This document shows positions 55,977 to 64,000 of a stretch of 64,000 bases of DNA, piece by piece. Each line of letters opens with the position of its first letter. Positions within the stretch are counted from its first letter, which is position 1. The stretch comes from Rhabdothermincola_A sp041688815 (GTDB taxonomy: Bacteria; Actinomycetota; Acidimicrobiia; Acidimicrobiales; Acidimicrobilacustridaceae): the NCBI GenBank assembly GCA_041688815.1, contig JBDNHK010000027.1:10156-74155 (forward strand). The letters run 5' to 3'. The notes beneath the pieces were generated by a model. The model was given only the letters and a program-made list of their open reading frames with translations. It had not been told where the DNA came from and searched no databases. Made by a program: the position numbers and the translations under genes.

Positions 55977-57122
55977 ATGGACACCGCAGATCCGACTGTA
56001 CTGCCGCCGCCGCCGGGAGGTCCGCCGGCCGAGCCCGATGCTGAAGTCGCGCCCGGTCGTCGGCCGTGGTCGGCGCGACGCAAGTGGTTCTTCTTCATCT
56101 GGATGGCGGCAGTGGCTGCGGTGGCGTCGGCGGGGTTCTTGTGGAACCTGCCGTATTACACGCTGTCGCCGGGCTCGGCCCGCGACACCGAGCAGTTCAT
56201 CACCATCTCGGGTGCGCCCACCTTCTCGGATCAGGGGGGTGTGATCGACTACCTGACCGTGTCGGTGAAGCAGGCCACGCCCGCCGATCTGCTGCTGGCG
56301 TGGGTCGACCCTGCGGTCGAGGTGGTCGAGGCCGAACAGGTGCTGGGCAAGCAGTCGCCGGACGAGAACCGCGAGTTCAATCTGCAACTGATGGCCACCT
56401 CCAAGGACGCGGCCACCTATCAGGCGTTGCGCCGCATGGGCTTCGAGATCCCGATCTCGGGTACGGGGGCGGTCATCTCCTCGGTCAACGAGAGCGTGCC
56501 GGCGGCGGCGGAGCTGGCGCGTGGCGACGTGGTGGTGAGCGCGAACGGCGAGCCGGTGGTTGTCAACCAGGACCTGATCCGGCTCGTGTCCGGTCTCCCC
56601 GCCGGCACCGTGGTCGAGCTGGGGATCCAACCGTTTCAGGGTGGCGACTCCCGTCCGGTGAGCGTCGAACTGGTGGCCCGACCCGAGGACCCCACCCGTT
56701 CGATGATCGGCATCTCGACCTTCACCCGCGATCTGAGCTTCGAGTTCCCGGTGGATGTGTCGATCGACTCGGGACGGGTCGGCGGTCCGTCGGCCGGGTT
56801 GGCCTTCACCCTCGGGATCCTCGATGCGTTGACCCCCGAGAGCCTCACCGGGGGAACGCGGGTCGCCGCCACCGGCACCATGGAGCTCGACGGCTCGGTG
56901 GGGCTGGTGGGCGGGGTGCACCAGAAGGTGGTGGCCGCCCGGGAGGAGGGTGTCGACCTGATGCTGGTGCCCTCGGCGGAGGTCGATGAGGCCCGTACGT
57001 ACGCCGGCGATCTGCGGGTGGAACCGGTCGACGACCTCGACATGGCGCTGCGGGTGTTGGCCACGGTCGGCGGTGGCGACGCGGTGCTGCCCCCGCCGTC
57101 CACGGCCGCTCCGGTCGGCTGA
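55977..57122 (+). CDS. Lon-like membrane protease with PDZ domain (YlbL type)
   Basis: 381 aa: Pro-rich N-terminus, one membrane helix at ~38-55 (FFFIWMAAVAAVASAGF), a PDZ domain (GAVISSVNESVPAAAELARGD, ANGEPVVVNQDLI) and a Lon-type peptidase domain with the catalytic Ser in RVGGPSAGLAFTLG (~272) and Lys in LVGGVHQKVVAA (~316). The active domain lies outside the cytoplasm. It lacks the ATPase of true Lon. In other Actinobacteria this gene sits between DUF2342 and UPF0182 genes, both present here. ATG 55977 follows GGAG at a longer than usual spacing. Confidence 0.9.
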   Translation: MDTADPTVLPPPPGGPPAEPDAEVAPGRRPWSARRKWFFFIWMAAVAAVASAGFLWNLPYYTLSPGSARDTEQFITISGAPTFSDQGGVIDYLTVSVKQATPADLLLAWVDPAVEVVEAEQVLGKQSPDENREFNLQLMATSKDAATYQALRRMGFEIPISGTGAVISSVNESVPAAAELARGDVVVSANGEPVVVNQDLIRLVSGLPAGTVVELGIQPFQGGDSRPVSVELVARPEDPTRSMIGISTFTRDLSFEFPVDVSIDSGRVGGPSAGLAFTLGILDALTPESLTGGTRVAATGTMELDGSVGLVGGVHQKVVAAREEGVDLMLVPSAEVDEARTYAGDLRVEPVDDLDMALRVLATVGGGDAVLPPPSTAAPVG

Positions 57123-57171
57123 GGTTCGCTCGGCGCTTCGCCGCATCACTCAGCGGCGCCCGTCGCGTCGG

Positions 57172-57177
57172 TACCAT
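57172..57177 (+). promoter_or_regulatory. -10 element for the DivIVA-like gene
   Basis: TACCAT, 6 bases before GTG 57184; leaderless. Confidence 0.55.
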
Positions 57178-57183
57178 CCGGCC

Positions 57184-58914
57184 GTGGCCAAGGACTCGGG
57201 TTCCCCTGTCGATCCGGACGACATCATCAAGCGGTCGTTCACCACGGTCCGCCGGGGCGCCGACCCGCTCGAGGTGCAGCGGTACCTGCTCGAGCTGGCC
57301 AACCAGCTCCGGACTGGTCGCGAGCGGGAGGCCGTGCTGGCGGCGCAGCTACGAGAGGCCGACCAGCGGGCCACCCCCATCGAGAACCTCGACCCGAGCC
57401 GACTCACGGCCCTGTTGGGCGAGGAGACGGTGCGGGTGCTCGATGCCGCCCGAATTGCGGCCGCCGAGATCCGGGCCAAGGCCGAGGAGAACGTGGCTCG
57501 CATGCTGCGCGAGGCCCGTGACGAGGCTCAGGCCATGCGCAACGACGCCGAGACCGTGCTGTTGCGGCGCACCGAGGAGGCCGAGGCCGAGGTGGCTCGC
57601 ATCCAGGCTTCGGCCGACGGCGTGCGGGAGCAGGCCGAGCTCGACGCCGAGGGGATCCGTCGCGACGCCACAGCCGTTCGGGTCCAGGCCGAGCTCGATG
57701 GTGAAGCCATCCGCGAGGAGGCGGTCCACGTCCGTGAGCAGTCGCAGGACGATGCGGCGGCCCGGGTGGAAGAGGGCCGGCTCGAGGGCCGGGAGATGGT
57801 GGCCGAGGCCCAGCGGGTGCGTCAGCGGATGCTCGACGACCTGTCGCGACGCCGCAAGTTGCTGCGCCAACAGATCGAGCAACTCCAGGCCGGCCGCGAT
57901 CGTCTGGCCGCGGCCTACGACGTGGTGCGCGAGACGCTCGAGGTGGCCACCGAGGAGCTGAAGGTGGCGTTGCCGGAGGCGAAGTTGGCGGCGGAAGCGG
58001 CCGCGCTACGCGCCACCGAGGACGACGAGGCGGCCTTCGCCGCCGAGGTGGAGGCTGCGACGCGCGATGGTGAGGCCGCGGCCAGCGGCGAGGCCGACCT
58101 GTCGGTCGCGAGCGATGCCATGGCGGAAGGGGAGGACGAGGGGGACGAGCAGTCGATGGCGGGCGCCGACGCGGCCGGAGACGACGATGTCGACGAGGCG
58201 CCGGACCCCATTGCGGTGGCTCCCGATCCGCCTGAGGGTCGTCTCTCGAGCTCGGTGAAGGTGGTGCGTACCGGCAGCGCCCAGCGTACGGCCGCCATCT
58301 TCGCCCGCCTCCGCGACGACGACCCGGCCGCCGCGTCCGCAGTGGTCCCGCCGCCGACGGCCGCCACCGCCGACGCCGAGGTGATGACCGACGAGCCCAC
58401 CGAGAGCCACGACGCCGAGGACGGTGCTGAGCTCGAACCGGCCTCGGGCCGAGCCGCGACGCTGGCCGAGTTGGAGAAGACCCTCTCGCGTCAGTTCAAA
58501 CGCGACCTCTCTGACGAGCAGAACGAGCTGCTCGATGCCATGCGCCGCCAGAAGGGCACGCCCATGGCCACCGGCGCATTGCCTACACCCCGTGAGCAGG
58601 TCGAGCGCTATGGCGCCCTGGCCCTGCCGGTGTTGGCCGACGCCGCCGAGGCGGGGGCCGAGCACGGCCCCGGGGCTGTTCCGGCGGAGCCGGTTGCGGT
58701 CGACGAACTGGCGGCGGGCCTGGCCGAGGAACTGGTGTTGCCGTTGCGGGAGCGCATCGAGAAATGCTTCGACGAGGCCGGGGGTGACCGTGACGATCTG
58801 GCTGATCGCATCCGGGCCTGCTACCGCGACTGGAAGTCTCAGCACGTGGATCTGCCCGTGGCGGCGGCGGTGCTGGCCGCAGCGGCCCTCGGGTCGGGTG
58901 ACCCGACCGGGTAG
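57184..58914 (+). CDS. DivIVA-domain coiled-coil protein
   Basis: 576 aa. Residues ~9-45 (DPDDIIKRSFTTVRRGADP, LEVQRYLLELANQL) match the membrane-binding DivIVA N-terminus. Residues ~75-270 are a continuous coiled coil of Ala, Glu and Arg heptads; ~275-420 are acidic and disordered; the last ~130 form a second helical domain (LEKTLSRQFKRDLSDEQNELL). DivIVA/Wag31-type proteins mark poles and recruit envelope synthesis. It is much longer than typical Wag31 (~260 aa). Located between the Lon-PDZ and UPF0182 genes. Confidence 0.8.
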   Translation: MAKDSGSPVDPDDIIKRSFTTVRRGADPLEVQRYLLELANQLRTGREREAVLAAQLREADQRATPIENLDPSRLTALLGEETVRVLDAARIAAAEIRAKAEENVARMLREARDEAQAMRNDAETVLLRRTEEAEAEVARIQASADGVREQAELDAEGIRRDATAVRVQAELDGEAIREEAVHVREQSQDDAAARVEEGRLEGREMVAEAQRVRQRMLDDLSRRRKLLRQQIEQLQAGRDRLAAAYDVVRETLEVATEELKVALPEAKLAAEAAALRATEDDEAAFAAEVEAATRDGEAAASGEADLSVASDAMAEGEDEGDEQSMAGADAAGDDDVDEAPDPIAVAPDPPEGRLSSSVKVVRTGSAQRTAAIFARLRDDDPAAASAVVPPPTAATADAEVMTDEPTESHDAEDGAELEPASGRAATLAELEKTLSRQFKRDLSDEQNELLDAMRRQKGTPMATGALPTPREQVERYGALALPVLADAAEAGAEHGPGAVPAEPVAVDELAAGLAEELVLPLRERIEKCFDEAGGDRDDLADRIRACYRDWKSQHVDLPVAAAVLAAAALGSGDPTG

Positions 58915-58999
58915 TTCCGTTCGGGTGGCCGACCGCTCTTGGGCCCGACCTGACCGGCCTTGGTTCGGGCCGCGCTCCGTGAACGGCGGAAATCACCCG

Positions 59000-59005
59000 T
59001 AGGCT
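59000..59005 (+). promoter_or_regulatory. -10 element for the UPF0182 gene
   Basis: TAGGCT, 8 bases before ATG 59014; leaderless. Confidence 0.55.
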
Positions 59006-59013
59006 GCGGAACG

Positions 59014-62000
59014 ATGCGCGTCCCCACTGACATGCCCAGCCGCCGCCGCCGTACCTCGGGCCGGGGGCGGGTGATCTTCCTCGTCGTCTTCGCCGTGCTG
59101 TTTTTCCTGGCCCTCTCGTTGCGGGGTATCGCCGGCTTCTGGACCGACTTCCTGTGGTTCGACTCCCTGAACCTGGCGTCGGTGTTCACCGGCATCCTGG
59201 GGGCGAAGATCGCCCTGGCCGCGTTGTTCACGCTCGCCTTCTTCGTCCTGTGCTTCATCAGCCTCACCGTGGCCGACCGCCTCGCCCCGAAGTTTCGTCC
59301 GCAGGGGCCCGAGGACGAACTTTTGAACAAGTACCACGCCGCCGTCGGGCGCCGGGCCGGGTTGGTGCGCGCCGGCGTCTCGGTGCTGTTCGCCCTGGTT
59401 GCCGGGGTGGGCATGTCGGCCGAGTGGAACCAGTGGTTGTTGTTCCGCAACGGGGGCAACTTCGGCATCAACGACGCCACCTTCAACACCGATGTGGGCT
59501 TCTACGTGTTCAAGTTGCCCTTCTACTCGACGGTCGTGAACTGGTTGTTCGCATCCGGGGTGATCATCTTGATCATCACGGTGGTCGCTCATTACATCAA
59601 CGGCGGCATCCGGGTCCAGGCTCCGATCCAGCGGGTCACCCCGCAGGTGAAGGCCCACATCTCGGTGATCCTGGGGTTGTTGGCGCTGGTCAAGGCGGCG
59701 GACTACTGGCTTCAGCGGTTCGCCCTCACCACGTCGACACGCGGCACGGTCAACGGCGCCACCTACACCGACGTCAACGCCCAGCTCCCGGCCATCTACC
59801 TGCTGCTCTTCATCGCTGTTTTGTCGTTCTTCTTGTTCATCTACAATATCTGGCGGCGGGGGTGGGTGCTCCCGGTCATCGCCGTCGGCCTCTGGGCGCT
59901 GGTGTCGGTGATCGCCGGGGTGGCCTACCCGGCGTTCGTCCAGCGGTTCACGGTGGAGCCGGCCGAGTCCGGGGTGGAGGCGCCCTACATCGCCAACAAC
60001 ATCGAGGCCACGCGTCAGTCCTTGGGGCTCGACGCGGTGACGACGCGTCCCTTCGACTACACCCAGGACCAGGCGCAGACCACGCAGGCGGTGAACGACA
60101 ACCCGGGCACCATCCGCAACGTCCGGTTGCTCGATCCCGCGATCGTCCTGCCCACCTTCCAGCGTCTCCAGAGCCAGGTGGCGTCGTATCAGTTCAACGA
60201 GCTCGACGTCGACCGGTACCGCATCACCTCGCCGGACGGCACGGTGGCCGACACCCAGGTGATTCTCGGAGCCCGAGACCTGAACGTCGACGGCATCCCC
60301 CAGCAGTCGTGGGAGGGGCGACATCTCGCCTACACCCACGGCTACGGCGTGGCCCTGGCCCCGGCCAACGCCACCACTCCCGAGGGCCGTCCGAGCTTCC
60401 TGATCCAGAACGTCCCCACCGACTTCACCCCAGAGGGGGCGATCAACAACGTCACCCTCGACCGACCGCAGATGTACTACGGGGAGAAGCTGCCGGGCTA
60501 CGCCATCACGGGTGCCACCCGCGACGAGATCAACTTCTCCGTCGGCGGGCAGACCCAGACCACCCGCTACGACGGGGCCGGCGGCGTCGAGCTCAGCTCC
60601 TGGCTGCGCAAGGCGGCGTTCGCGGCTCGGTTCGGCGACTGGAACCTGTTGATCTCCAACTTCGTGACGCCTGAGTCGCGGATCGTGTTCCAGCGCGACG
60701 TCAACGAGCGGGTGCGGCAGGTGGCGCCGTTCCTCGACTTCGATGCCGACCCCTACCCGGTGCTCACCAACGGTCGCATCGTGTACATCTTCGACGCCTA
60801 CACCACCTCCGACCGCTACCCGAATGCCCAACAGGCCGACATCAGCAACATCGCCTCCACCGGCGGGTTGGCCAACCAGCGCTTCAACTACGTGCGCAAC
60901 TCGGTGAAGGGCATCGTTGATACCTTCGACGGCACCGTGAAGTTGTACGTCGTCGATCCGTCCGATCCGATGGCCGCCGCCTACGAGCGGGCGTTCCCGG
61001 CCCTGTTCGAGGACGGTTCGGAGTTCCCGCAGGAGCTGAAGCCGCACTGGCGCTACCCCGAGGACCTGTTCCGGGTGCAGACCAACGCGTGGACCCGCTA
61101 CCACATCTCCGCTCCGGCCGAGTTCTACGAGCGCACGGCGGCGTGGTCAGTGGCCCAGGACCCGGGCACGGCCCCCGCGGGTGGGGGGGGTTCCACCACC
61201 CAGATCGTGCCGGGCCAGGGAGTGGTGCGCACCCGCGAGTCGCGCATCGATCCGTACTACATGCTGTTGAAGCTGCCGGGGGAGGAGCGCGAGAAGTTCG
61301 TGTCGCTGCGGCCCTTTGTTCCGTTCGCCGAGGACGACTCCAAGCTGGTGCTCACCGCGTTCATGGTGGCGTCGTCGGACCCCGAGGACTACGGCAAGAT
61401 CACCGTGTTCCAGATGCCCGACGGCACCAACATCGACGGCCCGTCGATCGCCAACGCCAACATCCTGGCCAACCAGGTGGTGTCAACGCGGATCAGCCTC
61501 CTCAACACCCAGGGCTCGCAGGTGAAGCTGGGCAACATGTTGCTGGTGCCGATCAACAACTCGATCCTGTACGTGCGCCCGTTCTATGTGGCGTCGGACA
61601 ACAACCAGGTTCCCGAGCTACGCGAGGTGATCGTGGTGTTCGGTCAGCAGGTCGTGATGAAGCCCACGTTGAGAGAGGCGCTGAGGACCCTGTTCCCCGG
61701 CGCCGATCCGCAGACGTTCGAGGATGCGGCGGTGCCGGGCTCCCCCCCGACTCCGGGCACGCCGAGCCTGCCCCTTGATCCGCTGACGCCGACCCCGCCC
61801 GCGCCACCGACGGGCAACGAGACCGTCGACCAGTTGCTGGCCCAGGCCGCCACGCTGCTCACCGCCGCCGAGGCCAACCTGCGGGCCACCGGCGACCTCG
61901 GGGCGTACCAGGCGGCAGTGAAGTCGGCCGCCGAGCTGTTGGCCCAGGCCCAGGCCCTGGCCCTGGTCGGAGGCGGCGGCGGCACCACCACACCGCCGAC

Positions 62001-62112
62001 GACCACTCCGGACGGTTCGGTGCCGTCGACGACGAGCACGATCCCGGGGGCCACCACCACTTCGGGGTCGGCGCGGCCCCCGACCCGGCTCCTCTCGTTC
62101 GCCGGTTCGTAG
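59014..62112 (+). CDS. UPF0182 family membrane protein
   Basis: 1032 aa. Seven membrane helices within the first ~330 residues (VIFLVVFAVLFFLALSL, then FWTDFLWFDSLNLASVF, the family's conserved WTDxLWF segment), then a large extracytoplasmic region (residues ~335-930) containing TRPFDYTQDQAQ, GYGVALAPAN, HWRYPEDLFRVQTNAW and EEREKFVSLRPFVPF, all UPF0182 signatures. The last ~110 residues are a Pro/Thr-rich linker, a short Ala-rich helix and a Ser/Thr tail. Function in the family is unknown. Converges on the acyl-CoA synthetase. Confidence 0.93.
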   Translation: MRVPTDMPSRRRRTSGRGRVIFLVVFAVLFFLALSLRGIAGFWTDFLWFDSLNLASVFTGILGAKIALAALFTLAFFVLCFISLTVADRLAPKFRPQGPEDELLNKYHAAVGRRAGLVRAGVSVLFALVAGVGMSAEWNQWLLFRNGGNFGINDATFNTDVGFYVFKLPFYSTVVNWLFASGVIILIITVVAHYINGGIRVQAPIQRVTPQVKAHISVILGLLALVKAADYWLQRFALTTSTRGTVNGATYTDVNAQLPAIYLLLFIAVLSFFLFIYNIWRRGWVLPVIAVGLWALVSVIAGVAYPAFVQRFTVEPAESGVEAPYIANNIEATRQSLGLDAVTTRPFDYTQDQAQTTQAVNDNPGTIRNVRLLDPAIVLPTFQRLQSQVASYQFNELDVDRYRITSPDGTVADTQVILGARDLNVDGIPQQSWEGRHLAYTHGYGVALAPANATTPEGRPSFLIQNVPTDFTPEGAINNVTLDRPQMYYGEKLPGYAITGATRDEINFSVGGQTQTTRYDGAGGVELSSWLRKAAFAARFGDWNLLISNFVTPESRIVFQRDVNERVRQVAPFLDFDADPYPVLTNGRIVYIFDAYTTSDRYPNAQQADISNIASTGGLANQRFNYVRNSVKGIVDTFDGTVKLYVVDPSDPMAAAYERAFPALFEDGSEFPQELKPHWRYPEDLFRVQTNAWTRYHISAPAEFYERTAAWSVAQDPGTAPAGGGGSTTQIVPGQGVVRTRESRIDPYYMLLKLPGEEREKFVSLRPFVPFAEDDSKLVLTAFMVASSDPEDYGKITVFQMPDGTNIDGPSIANANILANQVVSTRISLLNTQGSQVKLGNMLLVPINNSILYVRPFYVASDNNQVPELREVIVVFGQQVVMKPTLREALRTLFPGADPQTFEDAAVPGSPPTPGTPSLPLDPLTPTPPAPPTGNETVDQLLAQAATLLTAAEANLRATGDLGAYQAAVKSAAELLAQAQALALVGGGGGTTTPPTTTPDGSVPSTTSTIPGATTTSGSARPPTRLLSFAGS

Positions 62113-62138
62113 GGGTTCGCCGCCCCCGACCGCTGGAG

Positions 62139-63836
62139 CTACTCCTCCACGAAGGAGTGCTCGCCCGAACCGGCCAGGACGTGCTTGAGGATCTTGCCGC
62201 TGGGGTTGCGGGGTAGCGCCTCGGCGCGCAGTTCGATCGACACCGGCACCTTGTATCGGGCCAGCGTCTCGGCGCAGAAGGCCTTCAGCTCATCGGCGGT
62301 GACCGTCGCGCCCGGGCCGAGCACCACGATGGCACCGACCTCCTGGCCGAGCACGTCGTGGTCGATGCCGATGACGGCGGCTTCGGCCACGTCGGGGTGC
62401 TCGTCGAGGCGGTTCTCGATCTCGTAGGGGTAGATGTTCTCGCCGCCGCGAATGATGAGGTCGCGACGGCGGCTGGCCATGTAGAGCAAACCCCCCTCCA
62501 TGCGCCCGAAGTCGCCGGTGATGTACCAGCGGCCGGGCAGGAAGGCGTCGGCGTCGGCGTCGGGATTGTGCCAGTACCCGGTCATGAGCAGTGGGCTGCG
62601 CGCGCAGATGTTGCCCTCTTCGCCATCGGGGAGGTCGTTGCCGAGCGGGTCGGTGATGCGCACCTCGACGCCGGGGAGGGGCGGGCCGACGCACTCGGGG
62701 GAGGCGCTCAGCATCCAGTTGGGGGCGTAGGACACCAGGGCGCCGGTCTCGGTGGAGCCGTACCCGGTGCTCATGGTGCCGGCCAGGTGGGGGAGCTTGG
62801 TGTCGACCCGGCGCATGATCTCGGGGGTGGTGGCCGAGCCGCCCATACCGACCATCACGAGTTGCGCCGGGTCGACCCGATCGATGTCGGGGTGCTCGAG
62901 GAGGCGGATGACGTGGGTACCGGTACCGCCCCAGGTGTTGATGCCTTCCGCGACGGTGAGCTCGATGATGGCCTCGGGTTCGAAGCGGCCGAGCGGCCAG
63001 ACCGTGGTGGAGCCGGTCATGACCCCGGACACGGTGGCCCCGAGGCCTGAGACATGGAACAGGGGGAACACGGCCAGGCGCACGGGCGGGGCGCCAGCGG
63101 GCGGGGTGCGCCCGCTGAGCACGAGGGCGCGGGCGCCGATGAACGACTGGGTCATGCCGTAGGCGATGACGCTGCGGTGGCTGAGTACGGCGGCCTTGGG
63201 GCGGCCGGTGGTGCCGCTGGTGAAGATGAGGATGGCGGGGTCGTCCTCGTCGATCGGGTCGGCGGGAAGCGTCGCGGCCGGGTCGTAGGCGATCAGGGCG
63301 TCGATCTGGGTGTCGAGGTCGATCTGGGTCAGCGCGGGGGTCGGGCCGAGGCGCTCGGCGCGCTTGGTGTCGATGAGCAGCAGCTTCGGTTCGCTGAGGT
63401 CGAGGGCGTGGTGCATCTCGGCCTCGGTCCACCAACCGTTCATGGCCACGGTCACCGCGCCGAGGGAGAGGCAGGCCCAGAACGACAGCAGCCACCCGGC
63501 GCTGTTGGCCCCGCAGATCGCCACGCGATCGCCCGGGCTGACACCGTGTTCGCGCTTCAGGTGGGCGGCGACCGATGCGACCTGGCGCTCGGTGTCGGCG
63601 AAGGTGATGCGCCGGCCGTCGCTGAACACCCAGTTGTCGCGATTGCCACGGGCGAACGAGGCGACGAGGACGTCGCGCAGCGAGCGGGGCCGGTGGGCGT
63701 AGACCCGCATGGTCTCGCCCCGCACGTCTTCCTCGACCAGCTCGAACGGCGAGCCGGGGCCGGTGAGGCGTTGCGTGGCGGCCAGGTACTCGGCCACCTC
63801 GGGCCGGGCGTGGGCGGGCGTGGCGGTGTCGGTCAC
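62139..63836 (-). CDS. Acyl-CoA synthetase / AMP-dependent ligase
   Basis: 565 aa ANL-superfamily enzyme that activates a carboxylic acid with ATP and CoA. P-loop ILIFTSGTTGRPKAAVLSHR, the A5 motif TGYGSTETGALV, A7 YITGDFGRMEGG, A8 hinge RRDLIIRGGENIYPYEIE and A10 PRNPSGKILKHVL with the catalytic Lys are intact. FPLFHVSG is typical of fatty-acyl or aromatic-acid members. GTG 63836 is the start: GGAGG ends four bases before it, while the longer frame to 63938 is Arg/Thr/Pro-rich. A TACGCT hexamer at 63914-63909 is a possible -10. Substrate cannot be told. Confidence 0.92.
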   Translation of the reverse strand: MTDTATPAHARPEVAEYLAATQRLTGPGSPFELVEEDVRGETMRVYAHRPRSLRDVLVASFARGNRDNWVFSDGRRITFADTERQVASVAAHLKREHGVSPGDRVAICGANSAGWLLSFWACLSLGAVTVAMNGWWTEAEMHHALDLSEPKLLLIDTKRAERLGPTPALTQIDLDTQIDALIAYDPAATLPADPIDEDDPAILIFTSGTTGRPKAAVLSHRSVIAYGMTQSFIGARALVLSGRTPPAGAPPVRLAVFPLFHVSGLGATVSGVMTGSTTVWPLGRFEPEAIIELTVAEGINTWGGTGTHVIRLLEHPDIDRVDPAQLVMVGMGGSATTPEIMRRVDTKLPHLAGTMSTGYGSTETGALVSYAPNWMLSASPECVGPPLPGVEVRITDPLGNDLPDGEEGNICARSPLLMTGYWHNPDADADAFLPGRWYITGDFGRMEGGLLYMASRRRDLIIRGGENIYPYEIENRLDEHPDVAEAAVIGIDHDVLGQEVGAIVVLGPGATVTADELKAFCAETLARYKVPVSIELRAEALPRNPSGKILKHVLAGSGEHSFVEE

Positions 63837-63908
63837 GGGTCCTCCGGTGCGGGTCGAGGCCCCCGGCCTCGTGGTGGCGGGGCCCGTGGTGCCGGCCCGG
63901 CGACGGCG

Positions 63909-63914
63909 AGCGTA
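63909..63914 (-). promoter_or_regulatory. Possible -10 element for the acyl-CoA synthetase gene
   Basis: TACGCT on the minus strand about 73 bases before GTG 63836. The remaining sequence to the window edge shows no gene start. Confidence 0.35.
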
Positions 63915-64000
63915 GCGGGGCTGCGATCGGGGCCCCACCGGACGCCGGTTCCGGATTGGTGCGGTCGGGGATCCCGGTCAGCGGTGGCGACGCAGCACCA

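Noticed and set aside
58993..61104. 703-codon open frame opposite the UPF0182 gene
   Set aside because: Antisense shadow; no start signal, no recognisable domain.

Overview
The window is very GC-rich, gene-dense bacterial chromosome (58 protein genes on both strands, no gap above about 250 bp, no rRNA, tRNA, CRISPR array, insertion sequence or prophage seen). The gene content is actinobacterial: two WhiB proteins, a SenX3/RegX3-like phosphate system, UPF0182, a DUF2342-type protein, a DivIVA-like coiled coil, FolD with the GRGxTxGRP motif and a type-B succinate dehydrogenase. An orphan MreB beside DivIVA and the many leaderless promoters (TAnnnT six to nine bases before ATG/GTG) fit a deep-branching actinobacterium such as class Acidimicrobiia. 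That placement is an inference, not proven by any single gene.

Layout. 1-5.4 kb holds housekeeping genes: the 3' part of purH, a VOC protein, maf, dus, folD and metF (one-carbon metabolism). 5.5-9.3 kb carries a heterodimeric ABC exporter, followed by an HSL-type esterase. 10.3-14.3 kb is a catabolic-looking cluster: an IclR regulator divergent from a luciferase-like monooxygenase and two short-chain dehydrogenases. 14.4-21.6 kb has mdh, a shortened Fpg/Nei glycosylase, an SCP2 protein, two MarR regulators (one with an MFS exporter), a 2-hydroxyacid dehydrogenase and DedA. 21.6-25.1 kb is sdhCAB. 25.3-33.3 kb interleaves a GH2 glycosidase, a MoxR-like AAA ATPase, rpiA with a catalytically degenerate GH1 protein, and a VWA protein. 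A pair of tandem hairpin repeats lies between the AAA gene and rpiA.

33.5-35.5 kb contains two whiB genes and a formiminotransferase-like gene. 35.6-47.0 kb is a phosphate island. It has ppk, a CYTH-CHAD protein and a Nudix hydrolase (polyphosphate/nucleotide metabolism). These are followed by a three-repeat PHO box and pstSCAB, a half-length PhoU, a full PhoU, a sensor kinase and a response regulator, read as one chain with several 1-23 base contacts or overlaps.

47.1-62.1 kb is a cell-envelope and proteolysis region. It holds an MFS protein, the DUF2342 protein, an SDR-type epimerase, an HtrA-like pseudoprotease, moaE, a small membrane protein, mreB, a HEAT-repeat protein with a divergent TetR, a 58-residue membrane peptide divergent from a Lon-PDZ protease, the DivIVA-like protein and UPF0182. 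The window closes with an acyl-CoA synthetase on the minus strand.

Most interesting items: the tandem inverted-repeat element at 29.18-29.31 kb, the GH1 protein lacking both catalytic glutamates and coupled to rpiA, the Fpg/Nei glycosylase missing its central domain in frame, the -10 elements of dus and folD that share two bases, a leaderless micro-ORF coupled to the ABC exporter, and an mreB that seems to start at CTG.
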